DNA from: Pseudomonas frederiksbergensis
GTDB lineage: Bacteria; Pseudomonadota; Gammaproteobacteria; Pseudomonadales; Pseudomonadaceae
DNA length: 64,000 nt
Assembly (NCBI RefSeq): GCF_003732275.1
Contig: NZ_MOBM01000020.1
Location: 1 to 64,000, forward strand
Direction: 5' to 3'
The notes beneath the pieces were generated by a model that searched no databases, was not told the DNA's origin, and saw nothing but the letters and a program-made list of their open reading frames with translations. How positions within the stretch are numbered: the stretch's first letter is position 1; each line of letters starts with the position of its first letter. Positions 26,663 through 33,107 of the stretch are shown here, piece by piece. A program made the translations under genes and the position numbers.

Positions 26663-26789
26663 GGCAATCCTGAAGATAAGGGCGATGGTGTCCACGTATT
26701 TTTAAGTGGAGAACATCGCCCTTATCGCAGGGATAGGGTAGGTGACTTCGCCGGACGCTTACTTTTATACGCCTAGAAGTTCGTAAAGC

Positions 26790-27010
26790 GTAAGCGTCTG
26801 CCCAATACACCTACGTGGTTAGGCAGGCATTTGCGGATCAAGTTGGATGTCGTGACTGAGGGCGACCTGGAAACCGTGGCTCCGGGTTGCAGGCACTCCT
26901 ACACAACCTGGGTCTTGAAGGGCTTGGGATCAGAGCTTCATTGGCGCATGGAAATCCAAGCGAGATGGGCGATCGCGTCCGCTAAAAAATAGAAAGGCAC
27001 AATCGCCCTA
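26790..27010 (-). mobile_element. IS66-family remnant
   Basis: GTAAGCGTCTGCCCAATACA at 26790 is a left-type IS66 end. It is followed by a degenerate tnpA (reverse strand, start codon at 26949; GGTTGCAGGCACTCCT and CTTGAAGGGCTTGGGATC match the tnpA of other copies) with stops, then a degraded leader to about 27010. The middle of the element is deleted. The complete element has inserted 20 bp to its left. Confidence 0.65.
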
Positions 27011-27336
27011 ATGCTGGGATTTTGAAGGTGTGTCGCTGGGCACCTACAGATGGAGCAAGGTAGGCAATGTCAACCGTCTTAGCAACTCCAGCTTTTGGCC
27101 ATTTGTGGCCACCCCCCAAAAATACGGCCCCCCCCCCGCCTCAAGCTTAAGTCGAACCTTAACGGTATACCTTTTCTGTACTCGTTTCCTTAAATTGACA
27201 ATCTGTCAACAGACAAACCCAATAAATACGACGAACGGTCGTTGACCTCCCCGCAGAAAACAATGAGCATGTATTGACACCAGACAGCCCCAGGACGTGC
27301 GAAAGGTGCAACTTATTGAGTTTAAAAGGTATTTTT

Positions 27337-27540
27337 ATGCGTTTGCCACAAAATAGCGATTACGTCCCGGCTAAAGAAGCTGCCGCAATTCTCGGCCTTT
27401 CTCCTGAGACCCTTCGCTTCTGGCGGTACAGCGGCAAGTACAAAGACATGCTGCCACCATTTATGCACATCAGCCGGCAGATCTTTTACAAAAAAGCTGA
27501 TGTAGAGCGATTTTCCGAAATGAGCATGACCGCCGCCTAA
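27337..27540 (+). CDS. Excisionase-like helix-turn-helix protein
   Basis: A 67-residue protein started at ATG 27337 (MRLPQNSDYVPAKEAAAILG), seven bases after AAAAGG; the frame is open upstream, but only this start precedes the domain. The winged helix-turn-helix of MerR/AlpA/excisionase type is clear: AKEAAAILGLSPETLRFWRY, then HISRQIFYKKADVERF. Such proteins assist excision of integrated elements or activate their genes. Its place next to a damaged tRNA-Leu suits an integrative-element role. An intrinsic terminator follows. No integrase is visible in the window. Confidence 0.7.
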   Translation: MRLPQNSDYVPAKEAAAILGLSPETLRFWRYSGKYKDMLPPFMHISRQIFYKKADVERFSEMSMTAA

Positions 27541-27573
27541 CACCAGCCTGGTCTTTTACTCGCGGTAGAAAAT

Positions 27574-27616
27574 AAGGCGCACCGCCTCTAGTTGAGACGG
27601 TGCGCCTTTTCTTTTG
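27574..27616 (+). terminator. Intrinsic terminator of the excisionase-like gene
   Basis: AAGGCGCACCGCCTC and GAGACGGTGCGCCTT form a 15-bp stem with one mismatch and a TAGTT loop, followed by a T-rich tract (TTTTCTTTT). Confidence 0.85.
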
Positions 27617-27894
27617 CGCCATCACCTCCCCCACATCATCACCAAAGATCCACTTGGGAGCTGCTCGTTTGCCAATAGAGAGTGGCGATCAATCAGGAGC
27701 ATCTGTGGCTGGCGGGAGCTTAGGTGGGCGGTGCGTAGCTTGCTGGAGATTAGACTTTTGAGCGCTGCGGCTCCCAAATAGCTCCCAAGCGCTGATCTGG
27801 ATGGACTTGGATAATATTTTACAGAAAGGAAATTCGCTTCAACAGGCTGATTTAATTGAGGTTTTTCTTGATTTTACTAACGCGGAAGGGATGA
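27617..27894. other. Intergenic, no gene recognised
   Basis: This holds the junction between the island and the tRNA-Leu fragment. I found no gene and no clear direct repeat of the tRNA sequence. Confidence 0.4.
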
Positions 27895-27955
27895 TGGGGG
27901 GTTGACCCCCGAGGGATTTTAAGTCCCATGCGTCTACCAGTTTCGCCATTCGGGC
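27895..27955 (-). pseudogene. Truncated tRNA-Leu(TAA)
   Basis: The 5' part is intact: GCCCGAATGGCGAAACTGGT (acceptor and D arm), then AGACGCATGGGACTTAAAAT with a TAA anticodon in a CTTAAAA loop, then CCCTCGGGGG. From the variable arm on, homology to tRNA-Leu is lost: no TTCGA T-loop and no acceptor complement. It lies 195 bp from tRNA-Cys, as in the conserved glyW-cysT-leuZ type cluster. Confidence 0.75.
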
Positions 27956-28104
27956 GGTAGCGCGGTAAAGCAGTCTGGACACTGAGCAATAACGATCTGG
28001 CAGTTCTGACGCTTGTGCAACAGAGGGGGAAATATATACATCCCGCCCCGGTGAAGCAAGTTCGCAAAGATCCTTTTCAAGACTAAATCTTGCAGGGCTG
28101 CGAA

Positions 28105-28141
28105 AATAAAAAAGCTCCGTAGATCATGGATCTACGGAGCT
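28105..28141 (-). terminator. Intrinsic terminator after tRNA-Cys
   Basis: Perfect 13-bp stem AGCTCCGTAGATC / GATCTACGGAGCT with a three-base loop. On the reverse strand it is followed by TTTTTTAT, ending the tRNA transcript before the damaged tRNA-Leu. Confidence 0.85.
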
Positions 28142-28150
28142 CGTTTAAAG

Positions 28151-28224
28151 TGGAGGCCGAAGTCGGAATCGAACCGGCGTAGGTGGATTTGCAATCCACT
28201 GCATAACCATTTTGCTATTCGGCC
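28151..28224 (-). tRNA. tRNA-Cys(GCA)
   Basis: A complete cloverleaf of 74 nt with encoded CCA. Acceptor GGCCGAA pairs with TTCGGCC, the D arm is TAGCAAAATGGTTATGCA, the anticodon loop is TTGCAA (GCA), the T arm is GCCGGTTCGATTCCG(A)C, and the discriminator is T. It is followed by an intrinsic terminator and a truncated tRNA-Leu. Confidence 0.95.
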
Positions 28225-28419
28225 TCAAACATCTGATGTCAGTAGCACAACACCAAACGTGTAAACTCGTATCTGGAAACAAGATTCTAATCTAGCTTCC
28301 AACCCTTTGAAATCTAAGGGGTTTTCGTATTCCCTAAGCAGGAATGGACGCAATTCTGGACTGGTTCGAAAGGCATGTCAAGAACTGGAGGAAAATAATT
28401 CCAGGTTCGTCCCGGCCTT

Positions 28420-28494
28420 AAAAGATCGCAGCCTTCGACAGCGCCTACATGGATCGCGTACATCTGTAGGAGCTGTCGAAGGCTGCGATCTTTT
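28420..28494. repeat. REP pair (AGGAGCTGxCGxAGGCTGCGATC type)
   Basis: TGTAGGAGCTGTCGAAGGCT then GCGATCTTTT, and its inverted copy, face each other across 15 bp. This Pseudomonas REP family occurs again at 49283-49384. It lies between tRNA-Cys and the convergent end of the AraC gene and could stop transcription. Confidence 0.85.
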
Positions 28495-28507
28495 GATCTT
28501 GGGCCTT

Positions 28508-29416
28508 TTAATGACTGACCGCCACCACCCGTTGCAACCGCTGTCGATACTGGCTGGGCGTCTCCTGCATTTCATGGCGGAAGTGTCGATTGAAGTTCGA
28601 CAGGTTGGCATACCCTACCTCAAAGCAGATATCTGCGACGCTGAAACTACTTTGCGCCAGCAAACGGCAGGCACGCTGGACTCGCAGTTTGCGTGTCAGG
28701 TCGACGAAGGTATGGCCAGTGGCGCGCTTGAAGAATTTGGAAAAGGCTGGTTCGTTCATGTCCAGGCGCTGGGCAATGACGGACATGCGCAACTCATCCG
28801 CGAGGTCGTTGAGGATGTAGTCGAAGACAATGCTCATGCGCTGGGCCGTCAATGCGTCGAGCATGGGCGCATATTGCAGGCTGGCGAGCGTCTGTCGCTC
28901 GCTGTCGGGGGTCGATGCCAGTAACTGCAGCAACGACAGGAACAGGCACAAGCGCTGCAATCCTTGGCACTGGCCCATGTCTTCCAGCAGTCGGGCCGCT
29001 TTCTTGCGGGTCACACCATGAAACTGGATACCCTGGGCCGCCTGGCGAAACAGGCTTTGCAATTCGCTGAGCTCAGGGATCTTGTCGCGCAGTTGCATCA
29101 GCATCTGGCCATCGAATTGCAACACGACATCGCGGCCGGCAATCACCTCCCCTTTGCCCAGATCGCTGATCCAGTCGTGTGGCAGGCCAGGGCCGATCAG
29201 GGCGACATGGCCGGCCTCGAACAGGCCGATATAGTCACCGGCCAACAGCCGTCCGCTGCCTTCGCGGATCAGGTGGATCTCGAATTCCGGATGATGGTTC
29301 CAGCGCGCAAGGTCGAAGGGATAATCATGCTCATACCAACGAAAGCTGTGCTGGGGCTCGTTCAGAATGACTTCAAGCGCTGGCGGCTTGTCTGCAGTTA
29401 CGTGATGGTTCATCAC
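28508..29416 (-). CDS. mtlR: AraC-family regulator, MtlR-like
   Basis: A 302-residue protein with an N-terminal cupin-like sensor (PQHSFRWYEHDYPFDLARWN, then HHPEFEIHLIREGSGRLLAG) and a C-terminal double helix-turn-helix (ADELRMSVIAQRLDMNEPAF, FSVADICFEVGYANLSNFNR). The sensor sequence and overall length resemble MtlR, the activator of mannitol/sorbitol/arabitol genes in fluorescent pseudomonads. It is divergent from a polyol-type substrate-binding protein, and a 15-bp inverted repeat lies between them. The symbol rests on recollection of the family plus context. Confidence 0.75.
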   Translation of the reverse strand: MMNHHVTADKPPALEVILNEPQHSFRWYEHDYPFDLARWNHHPEFEIHLIREGSGRLLAGDYIGLFEAGHVALIGPGLPHDWISDLGKGEVIAGRDVVLQFDGQMLMQLRDKIPELSELQSLFRQAAQGIQFHGVTRKKAARLLEDMGQCQGLQRLCLFLSLLQLLASTPDSERQTLASLQYAPMLDALTAQRMSIVFDYILNDLADELRMSVIAQRLDMNEPAFSKFFKRATGHTFVDLTRKLRVQRACRLLAQSSFSVADICFEVGYANLSNFNRHFRHEMQETPSQYRQRLQRVVAVSH

Positions 29417-29553
29417 CCTGGCGATTCCATTTTTGTTGGTTTTATCAAGGCTACCGCGAAGCCCGGGACGAGTCGAAGCCGATTCGAAACTCTACGGCGC
29501 TGTTATCAGATTCACCCTAAACAGGCAGCACGTCTAGCGCGCTGTATGGCGGC

Positions 29554-29602
29554 CACTGATACTTTTTTTCCATGCTCCTGCCCGGTTAAAAAAGTATCAG
29601 TG
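29554..29602. promoter_or_regulatory. 15-bp perfect inverted repeat, candidate operator
   Basis: CACTGATACTTTTTT (29554-29568) and AAAAAAGTATCAGTG (29588-29602) are exact complements separated by 19 bp, midway between mtlR and the substrate-binding gene. It could bind the AraC-type regulator or form a terminator-like hairpin; the T/A tracts permit either reading. Confidence 0.6.
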
Positions 29603-29737
29603 CCGCGTATGCCGTTCATTTGTTCACCGCTTAGGTTGCTGTAATCCTGTGGTCATCCCGTTGCGGCGATGACTCGCACCGTGGACTACAACAACAATAA
29701 GAGCCTCTGTCGCCCAAGGCGCAGAGCGGAGAACACG

Positions 29738-31048
29738 ATGAAGATCATTCCAAGCGCGTTTTTTCTGTCCGCCGGCCTGTCCTCTGCGTTGCTCTGCCAG
29801 GCTGCCGAAACGGTGACCATCGCCACCGTGAACAACAGCGACATGATCCGCATGCAGCGGCTGTCCAAAACGTTCGAACAGCAGCACCCGGACGTGAAGC
29901 TCAACTGGGTGGTGCTTGAAGAGAACGTGTTGCGTCAGCGCCTGACCACTGACATTGCCACTCAGGGCGGTCAATTCGACGTGCTCACCATCGGCACTTA
30001 CGAAACACCGCTGTGGGGCGCCAAGCATTGGCTGGAGCCGATGAAAGACCTGCCCGCCAGCTATGACCTAGAGGATATTTTCCCCTCGGTTCGTCAGGGT
30101 CTGTCGGTCAACGACACCCTCTACGCCCTGCCGTTCTATGGCGAAAGCACCCTCACCTATTACCGAACCGACCTGTTCCAGAACGCCGGCCTGAGCATGC
30201 CCGAGCACCCGACCTGGACGCAGCTCGGTGAGTTCGCCGGCAAGTTGCACCAGCCGGATAAAGAGCAGTATGGAATGTGCCTGCGCGGCAAGGCTGGTTG
30301 GGGTGAAAACATGGCACTGCTGACCACCATGTCCAACGCCTTCGGTGCGCGCTGGTTCAACGAGCAGTGGCAGCCGCAACTCACCGGGCCGGAATGGACC
30401 GCCGCCGCCACCTTCTACGTCAATACCCTCAAGCAGTATGGCCCGCCGGGTGTTTCGAGCAACGGCTTCAACGAGACGCTGGCCCTGTTCAACAGCGGCA
30501 AATGCGCGATCTGGGTCGATGCCAGTGTCGCGGGCTCGTTCATCACCGACAAAACCCAAAGCAAAATGGCCGACAGCGTCGCCTTCGTCGCCGCGCCCAC
30601 GCAAGTCACTGACAAGGGCTCGTCCTGGCTCTATGCCTGGTCGCTGGCCATCCCTGCGACGTCCAAACACAAGGAAGCGGCCAAAGCCTTTGTGACGTGG
30701 GCGACCTCCAAGGAATACATCCAACTGGTCGCCGAGAAGGATGGCATCACCAACGTACCGCCGGGCACCCGCATGTCCACCTACAGCGACGCCTACTTGC
30801 AGGCCGCGCCCTTCGCCAGTGTCACGCTGAAAATGATGCAGCACGCCGACCCTGCGCACCCGTCAGTCCAACCGGTGCCTTACGTCGGTATCCAGTACGT
30901 GACCATTCCTGAGTTCCAGGCCATCGGCACGTCGGTCGGCAAGCTGCTGTCTGCGGCGCTCACCGGGCAGATGCCGGTGGAGCAGGCCCTGGCCTCGGCC
31001 CAGCAAACCACCGAACGCGAGATGAAGCGCGCTGGTTATCCCAAGTAG
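29738..31048 (+). CDS. mtlE: Polyol ABC transporter substrate-binding protein
   Basis: A 436-residue periplasmic protein started at MKIIPSAFFLSAGLSSALLC, which gives a normal signal peptide cleaved near CQAAETV. The frame is open 23 codons upstream without a signal. Extracellular solute-binding family 1: VTIATVNNSDMIRMQRLSKT, FDVLTIGTYETPLWGAKHWL and a cysteine-containing GMCLRGKAGWGENMAL. It resembles MtlE of mannitol/sorbitol uptake. The permease and ATPase genes that normally follow are absent: the next gene is a dehydrogenase after a REP element. It would need transporter subunits encoded elsewhere. Confidence 0.8.
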   Translation: MKIIPSAFFLSAGLSSALLCQAAETVTIATVNNSDMIRMQRLSKTFEQQHPDVKLNWVVLEENVLRQRLTTDIATQGGQFDVLTIGTYETPLWGAKHWLEPMKDLPASYDLEDIFPSVRQGLSVNDTLYALPFYGESTLTYYRTDLFQNAGLSMPEHPTWTQLGEFAGKLHQPDKEQYGMCLRGKAGWGENMALLTTMSNAFGARWFNEQWQPQLTGPEWTAAATFYVNTLKQYGPPGVSSNGFNETLALFNSGKCAIWVDASVAGSFITDKTQSKMADSVAFVAAPTQVTDKGSSWLYAWSLAIPATSKHKEAAKAFVTWATSKEYIQLVAEKDGITNVPPGTRMSTYSDAYLQAAPFASVTLKMMQHADPAHPSVQPVPYVGIQYVTIPEFQAIGTSVGKLLSAALTGQMPVEQALASAQQTTEREMKRAGYPK

Positions 31049-31057
31049 GTAATCCGT

Positions 31058-31146
31058 GTGGGAGCGGGCTTGCTCGCGAAGGCGGCGTGTCAGACGGCAT
31101 CGATGTTGAATGTGCCGGCCTCTTCGCGAGCAAGCCCGCTCCCACA
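31058..31146. repeat. REP pair (GTGGGAGCGGGCTTGCTCGCGAA type)
   Basis: TGTGGGAGCGGGCTTGCTCG and its inverted copy, with the usual CGGCGTGTCAGxCGxCATxG and ATGTTGAATGTG-type spacer. It sits exactly where transporter subunits would be expected between the binding protein and the dehydrogenase. Confidence 0.85.
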
Positions 31147-31228
31147 AGGGTTCTTCGCAGACTGACGACCGCATTTAATGCCCTCAACGGGGGCGTCTCT
31201 CTATAGCTCTAATGAATGGATGGAAAAA

Positions 31229-32002
31229 ATGAAACGTTTGGAAGGAAAAAGCGCCCTGATCACCGGTTCTGCCAGGGGCATCGGAAGAACGTTCGCGCAA
31301 GCCTATATCCGCGAAGGCGCTACGGTCGCGATTGCAGACATCAACCTGGAACGCGCGCAAACCACCGCTGCCGAGCTAGGACCGAATGCCTATGCGATCG
31401 AGATGGACGTGACCGATCAGCAATCGATCGACGGCGCCATCGCGACGGTCATCGCTACTGCAGGCAAGCTCGATATCCTGATCAACAACGCGGCACTGTT
31501 TGATCTCGCGCCGATTACGGAGATTTCTCGCGACAGCTACGAACGGCTGTTCTCGATCAATGTGTCCGGCACCCTGTTCACGCTGCAGGCCGCGGCCAAA
31601 CAGATGATCAGCCAGGGCCACGGCGGCAAGATCATTAATATGGCCAGTCAGGCCGGGCGGCGCGGTGAAGCGCTTGTCGCGGTGTATTGCGCGACCAAAG
31701 CCGCGGTGATCAGCCTCACGCAATCGGCCGGTCTCAATCTCATTCCCCACAAGATCAATGTGAATGCCATCGCACCGGGCGTGGTGGACGGTGAGCATTG
31801 GGATGGCGTCGATGCGCTGTTCGCCAAATATGAAAACCGGCCGCTCGGGGAAAAGAAAAGGCTGGCGGGTCAGGAAGTCCCCTACGGACGCATGGGCACG
31901 GCAGACGATCTTGTCGGCATGGCGATTTTCCTGGCATCAAACGAGAGCGAGTACATCGTGGCGCAGACTTATAACGTCGATGGCGGCAACTGGATGAGCT
32001 GA
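31229..32002 (+). CDS. SDR dehydrogenase, sorbitol (L-iditol 2-) dehydrogenase-like
   Basis: A 257-residue short-chain dehydrogenase, started at MKRLEGKSALITGSARGIGR. NAD-binding TGSARGIG at 12-19 with D36 (VAIADINLE) favouring NAD; NNAALF at 87-92; catalytic S141 and YCATK with Y154/K158; PGxVDGEHWDGVDALFAKYE is a substrate-loop sequence found in sorbitol/galactitol dehydrogenases of the SmoS type. It follows a polyol-binding protein and an MtlR-like regulator, so oxidation of sorbitol or a similar hexitol to a ketose is likely. Confidence 0.8.
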   Translation: MKRLEGKSALITGSARGIGRTFAQAYIREGATVAIADINLERAQTTAAELGPNAYAIEMDVTDQQSIDGAIATVIATAGKLDILINNAALFDLAPITEISRDSYERLFSINVSGTLFTLQAAAKQMISQGHGGKIINMASQAGRRGEALVAVYCATKAAVISLTQSAGLNLIPHKINVNAIAPGVVDGEHWDGVDALFAKYENRPLGEKKRLAGQEVPYGRMGTADDLVGMAIFLASNESEYIVAQTYNVDGGNWMS

Positions 32003-32032
32003 CTGGCCCCAGAAACAGAGCCAGCCGATGCC

Positions 32033-32146
32033 TCAAAGACGAAACCGATCCACCGATTGCGAAAGCTGGATTTCGTTGCTGGCCAGGCTCTGTTCACCGA
32101 TCGTGCGGCTGATGTCATTGACCAGTTCAGTGGTGTTGAGCGTGGC
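32033..32146 (-). pseudogene. Chemoreceptor (MCP) C-terminal fragment
   Basis: The reverse-strand translation NTTELVNDISRTIGEQSLAS, then NEIQLSQSVDRFRL-stop, is the C-terminal end of a methyl-accepting chemotaxis protein, with an internal deletion between the last adaptation helix and the terminal SQSVDRFRL. No upstream part of the receptor remains. Confidence 0.6.
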
Positions 32147-32248
32147 GTTCCAACCAGTTACTTAAGCCTATTTCCACCCGAGCCGTTTTTACGACCTGTG
32201 GTATGCCCTTATCGCGTTTTGATCTTGTGATTCGGCGACGCAGCGTTC

Positions 32249-32692
32249 TCAGTGGCCGCGAATGTAGTGCTCCAGCTGCCGAATCAAATCGGCCTGCTCG
32301 ACGATGGCTTCCTTGACCAGATCGCCAATCGACAGCAGCCCGATCAGTTCGCCGCTATCCAGCACGGGTAGATGGCGCAAATGACTGTCGGTCATGACCG
32401 CCATGCAGCGCTCGATGCTCTGCTGACTGTCGGCGGTCACCACCGGCGCGCTCATGATCTCGCGCACCGGCGTACCGACCGAAGATCGCCCCTGTAGAAC
32501 CACCTTGCGCGCATAGTCGCGCTCGCTGATGACGCCGACCACCTGCCCGTCTTCGATGACGGGCAACGCACCTACGTTTTTCTCGGCCATCATTTTCAGG
32601 GCGTCGAGCACCATCTGGTCCGGTGCGATGCTATGCACCTGCTGGTTTTGCACGACTTTCAGTTTGAGCAACTGTGCGGCTGTCTTCATCAA
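32249..32692 (-). CDS. Tandem CBS-domain protein
   Basis: A 147-residue protein made of two CBS domains: IAPDQMVLDALKMMAEKNVG through DGQVVGVISERDYARKV, and MSAPVVTADSQQSIERCMAV through LDSGELIGLLSIGDLVKE. Such stand-alone pairs bind adenosyl ligands and sense energy status. The C-terminus ends with a helix (LIRQLEHYIRGH). An alternative start one codon later exists. It lies 28 bp downstream of nirD on the same strand and may be cotranscribed with it. Confidence 0.85.
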   Translation of the reverse strand: MMKTAAQLLKLKVVQNQQVHSIAPDQMVLDALKMMAEKNVGALPVIEDGQVVGVISERDYARKVVLQGRSSVGTPVREIMSAPVVTADSQQSIERCMAVMTDSHLRHLPVLDSGELIGLLSIGDLVKEAIVEQADLIRQLEHYIRGH

Positions 32693-32720
32693 CGTTCTCC
32701 GATACGGTTCAGGGCGGCAG

Positions 32721-33107
32721 TCAAGCCGCCGCGACTTCCACGACGCCGGCGTTCAGGCGCACCGGCCACACCCGCAGGCGCTGCTCCGGGTACTCCAGGC
32801 AACTGCCATCCTCAAGACGAAAATGCTGCTTGTAGATCGGCGACGCCACCACCAGATCACCCTTGAGGCTGCCGATCAGTCCGCGGCCGATGACGTTCGC
32901 GCCGGATTGCGGATCATGGTTGTCGATGGCGTAGAGGGTGCGACCTTCGGCCTGCGGCAGGTAGAACAGCGCCACCTGCGCGCCGTCGAGCCAGACGACG
33001 ACGCCGGAGTTGCTGACCAGATCCTGCTGGCTGCACACCGCCTGCCAGGCTTGAGCATTGGCCGCCGTGGCAAGGGCGTTGACACGCTGGGTATTGGACT
33101 GACTCAT
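32721..33107 (-). CDS. nirD: Nitrite reductase (NADH) small subunit NirD
   Basis: A 128-residue Rieske-like protein starting MSQSNTQRVNALATAANAQA. The fold is that of NirD, which lacks the Rieske cysteines: QVALFYLPQAEGRTLYAIDN, HDPQSGANVIGRGLIGSLKG, VASPIYKQHFRLEDGSCLEY. It partners NirB in the cytoplasmic assimilatory reduction of nitrite to ammonium. Its ATG shares one base with the nirB TGA (TGATG), so translation is coupled. The open frame extends upstream inside nirB but is not conserved. Confidence 0.9.
   Translation of the reverse strand: MSQSNTQRVNALATAANAQAWQAVCSQQDLVSNSGVVVWLDGAQVALFYLPQAEGRTLYAIDNHDPQSGANVIGRGLIGSLKGDLVVASPIYKQHFRLEDGSCLEYPEQRLRVWPVRLNAGVVEVAAA

Larger units (their letters stand above)
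23672..26762 (-). mobile_element. Complete IS66-family element with a GNAT passenger gene
   Basis: Left end 23672 reads GTAAGCGTCCGCCCAAAACA; the reverse complement of the right end (26762) reads GTAAGCGTCCGGCGAAGTCA. The identical octamer TTTTATAC abuts both ends (23664-23671 and 26763-26770), as expected of the 8-bp IS66 target duplication. Inside lie intact tnpA, tnpB and tnpC on the reverse strand and an acetyltransferase gene on the forward strand between tnpC and the left end. Confidence 0.85.
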
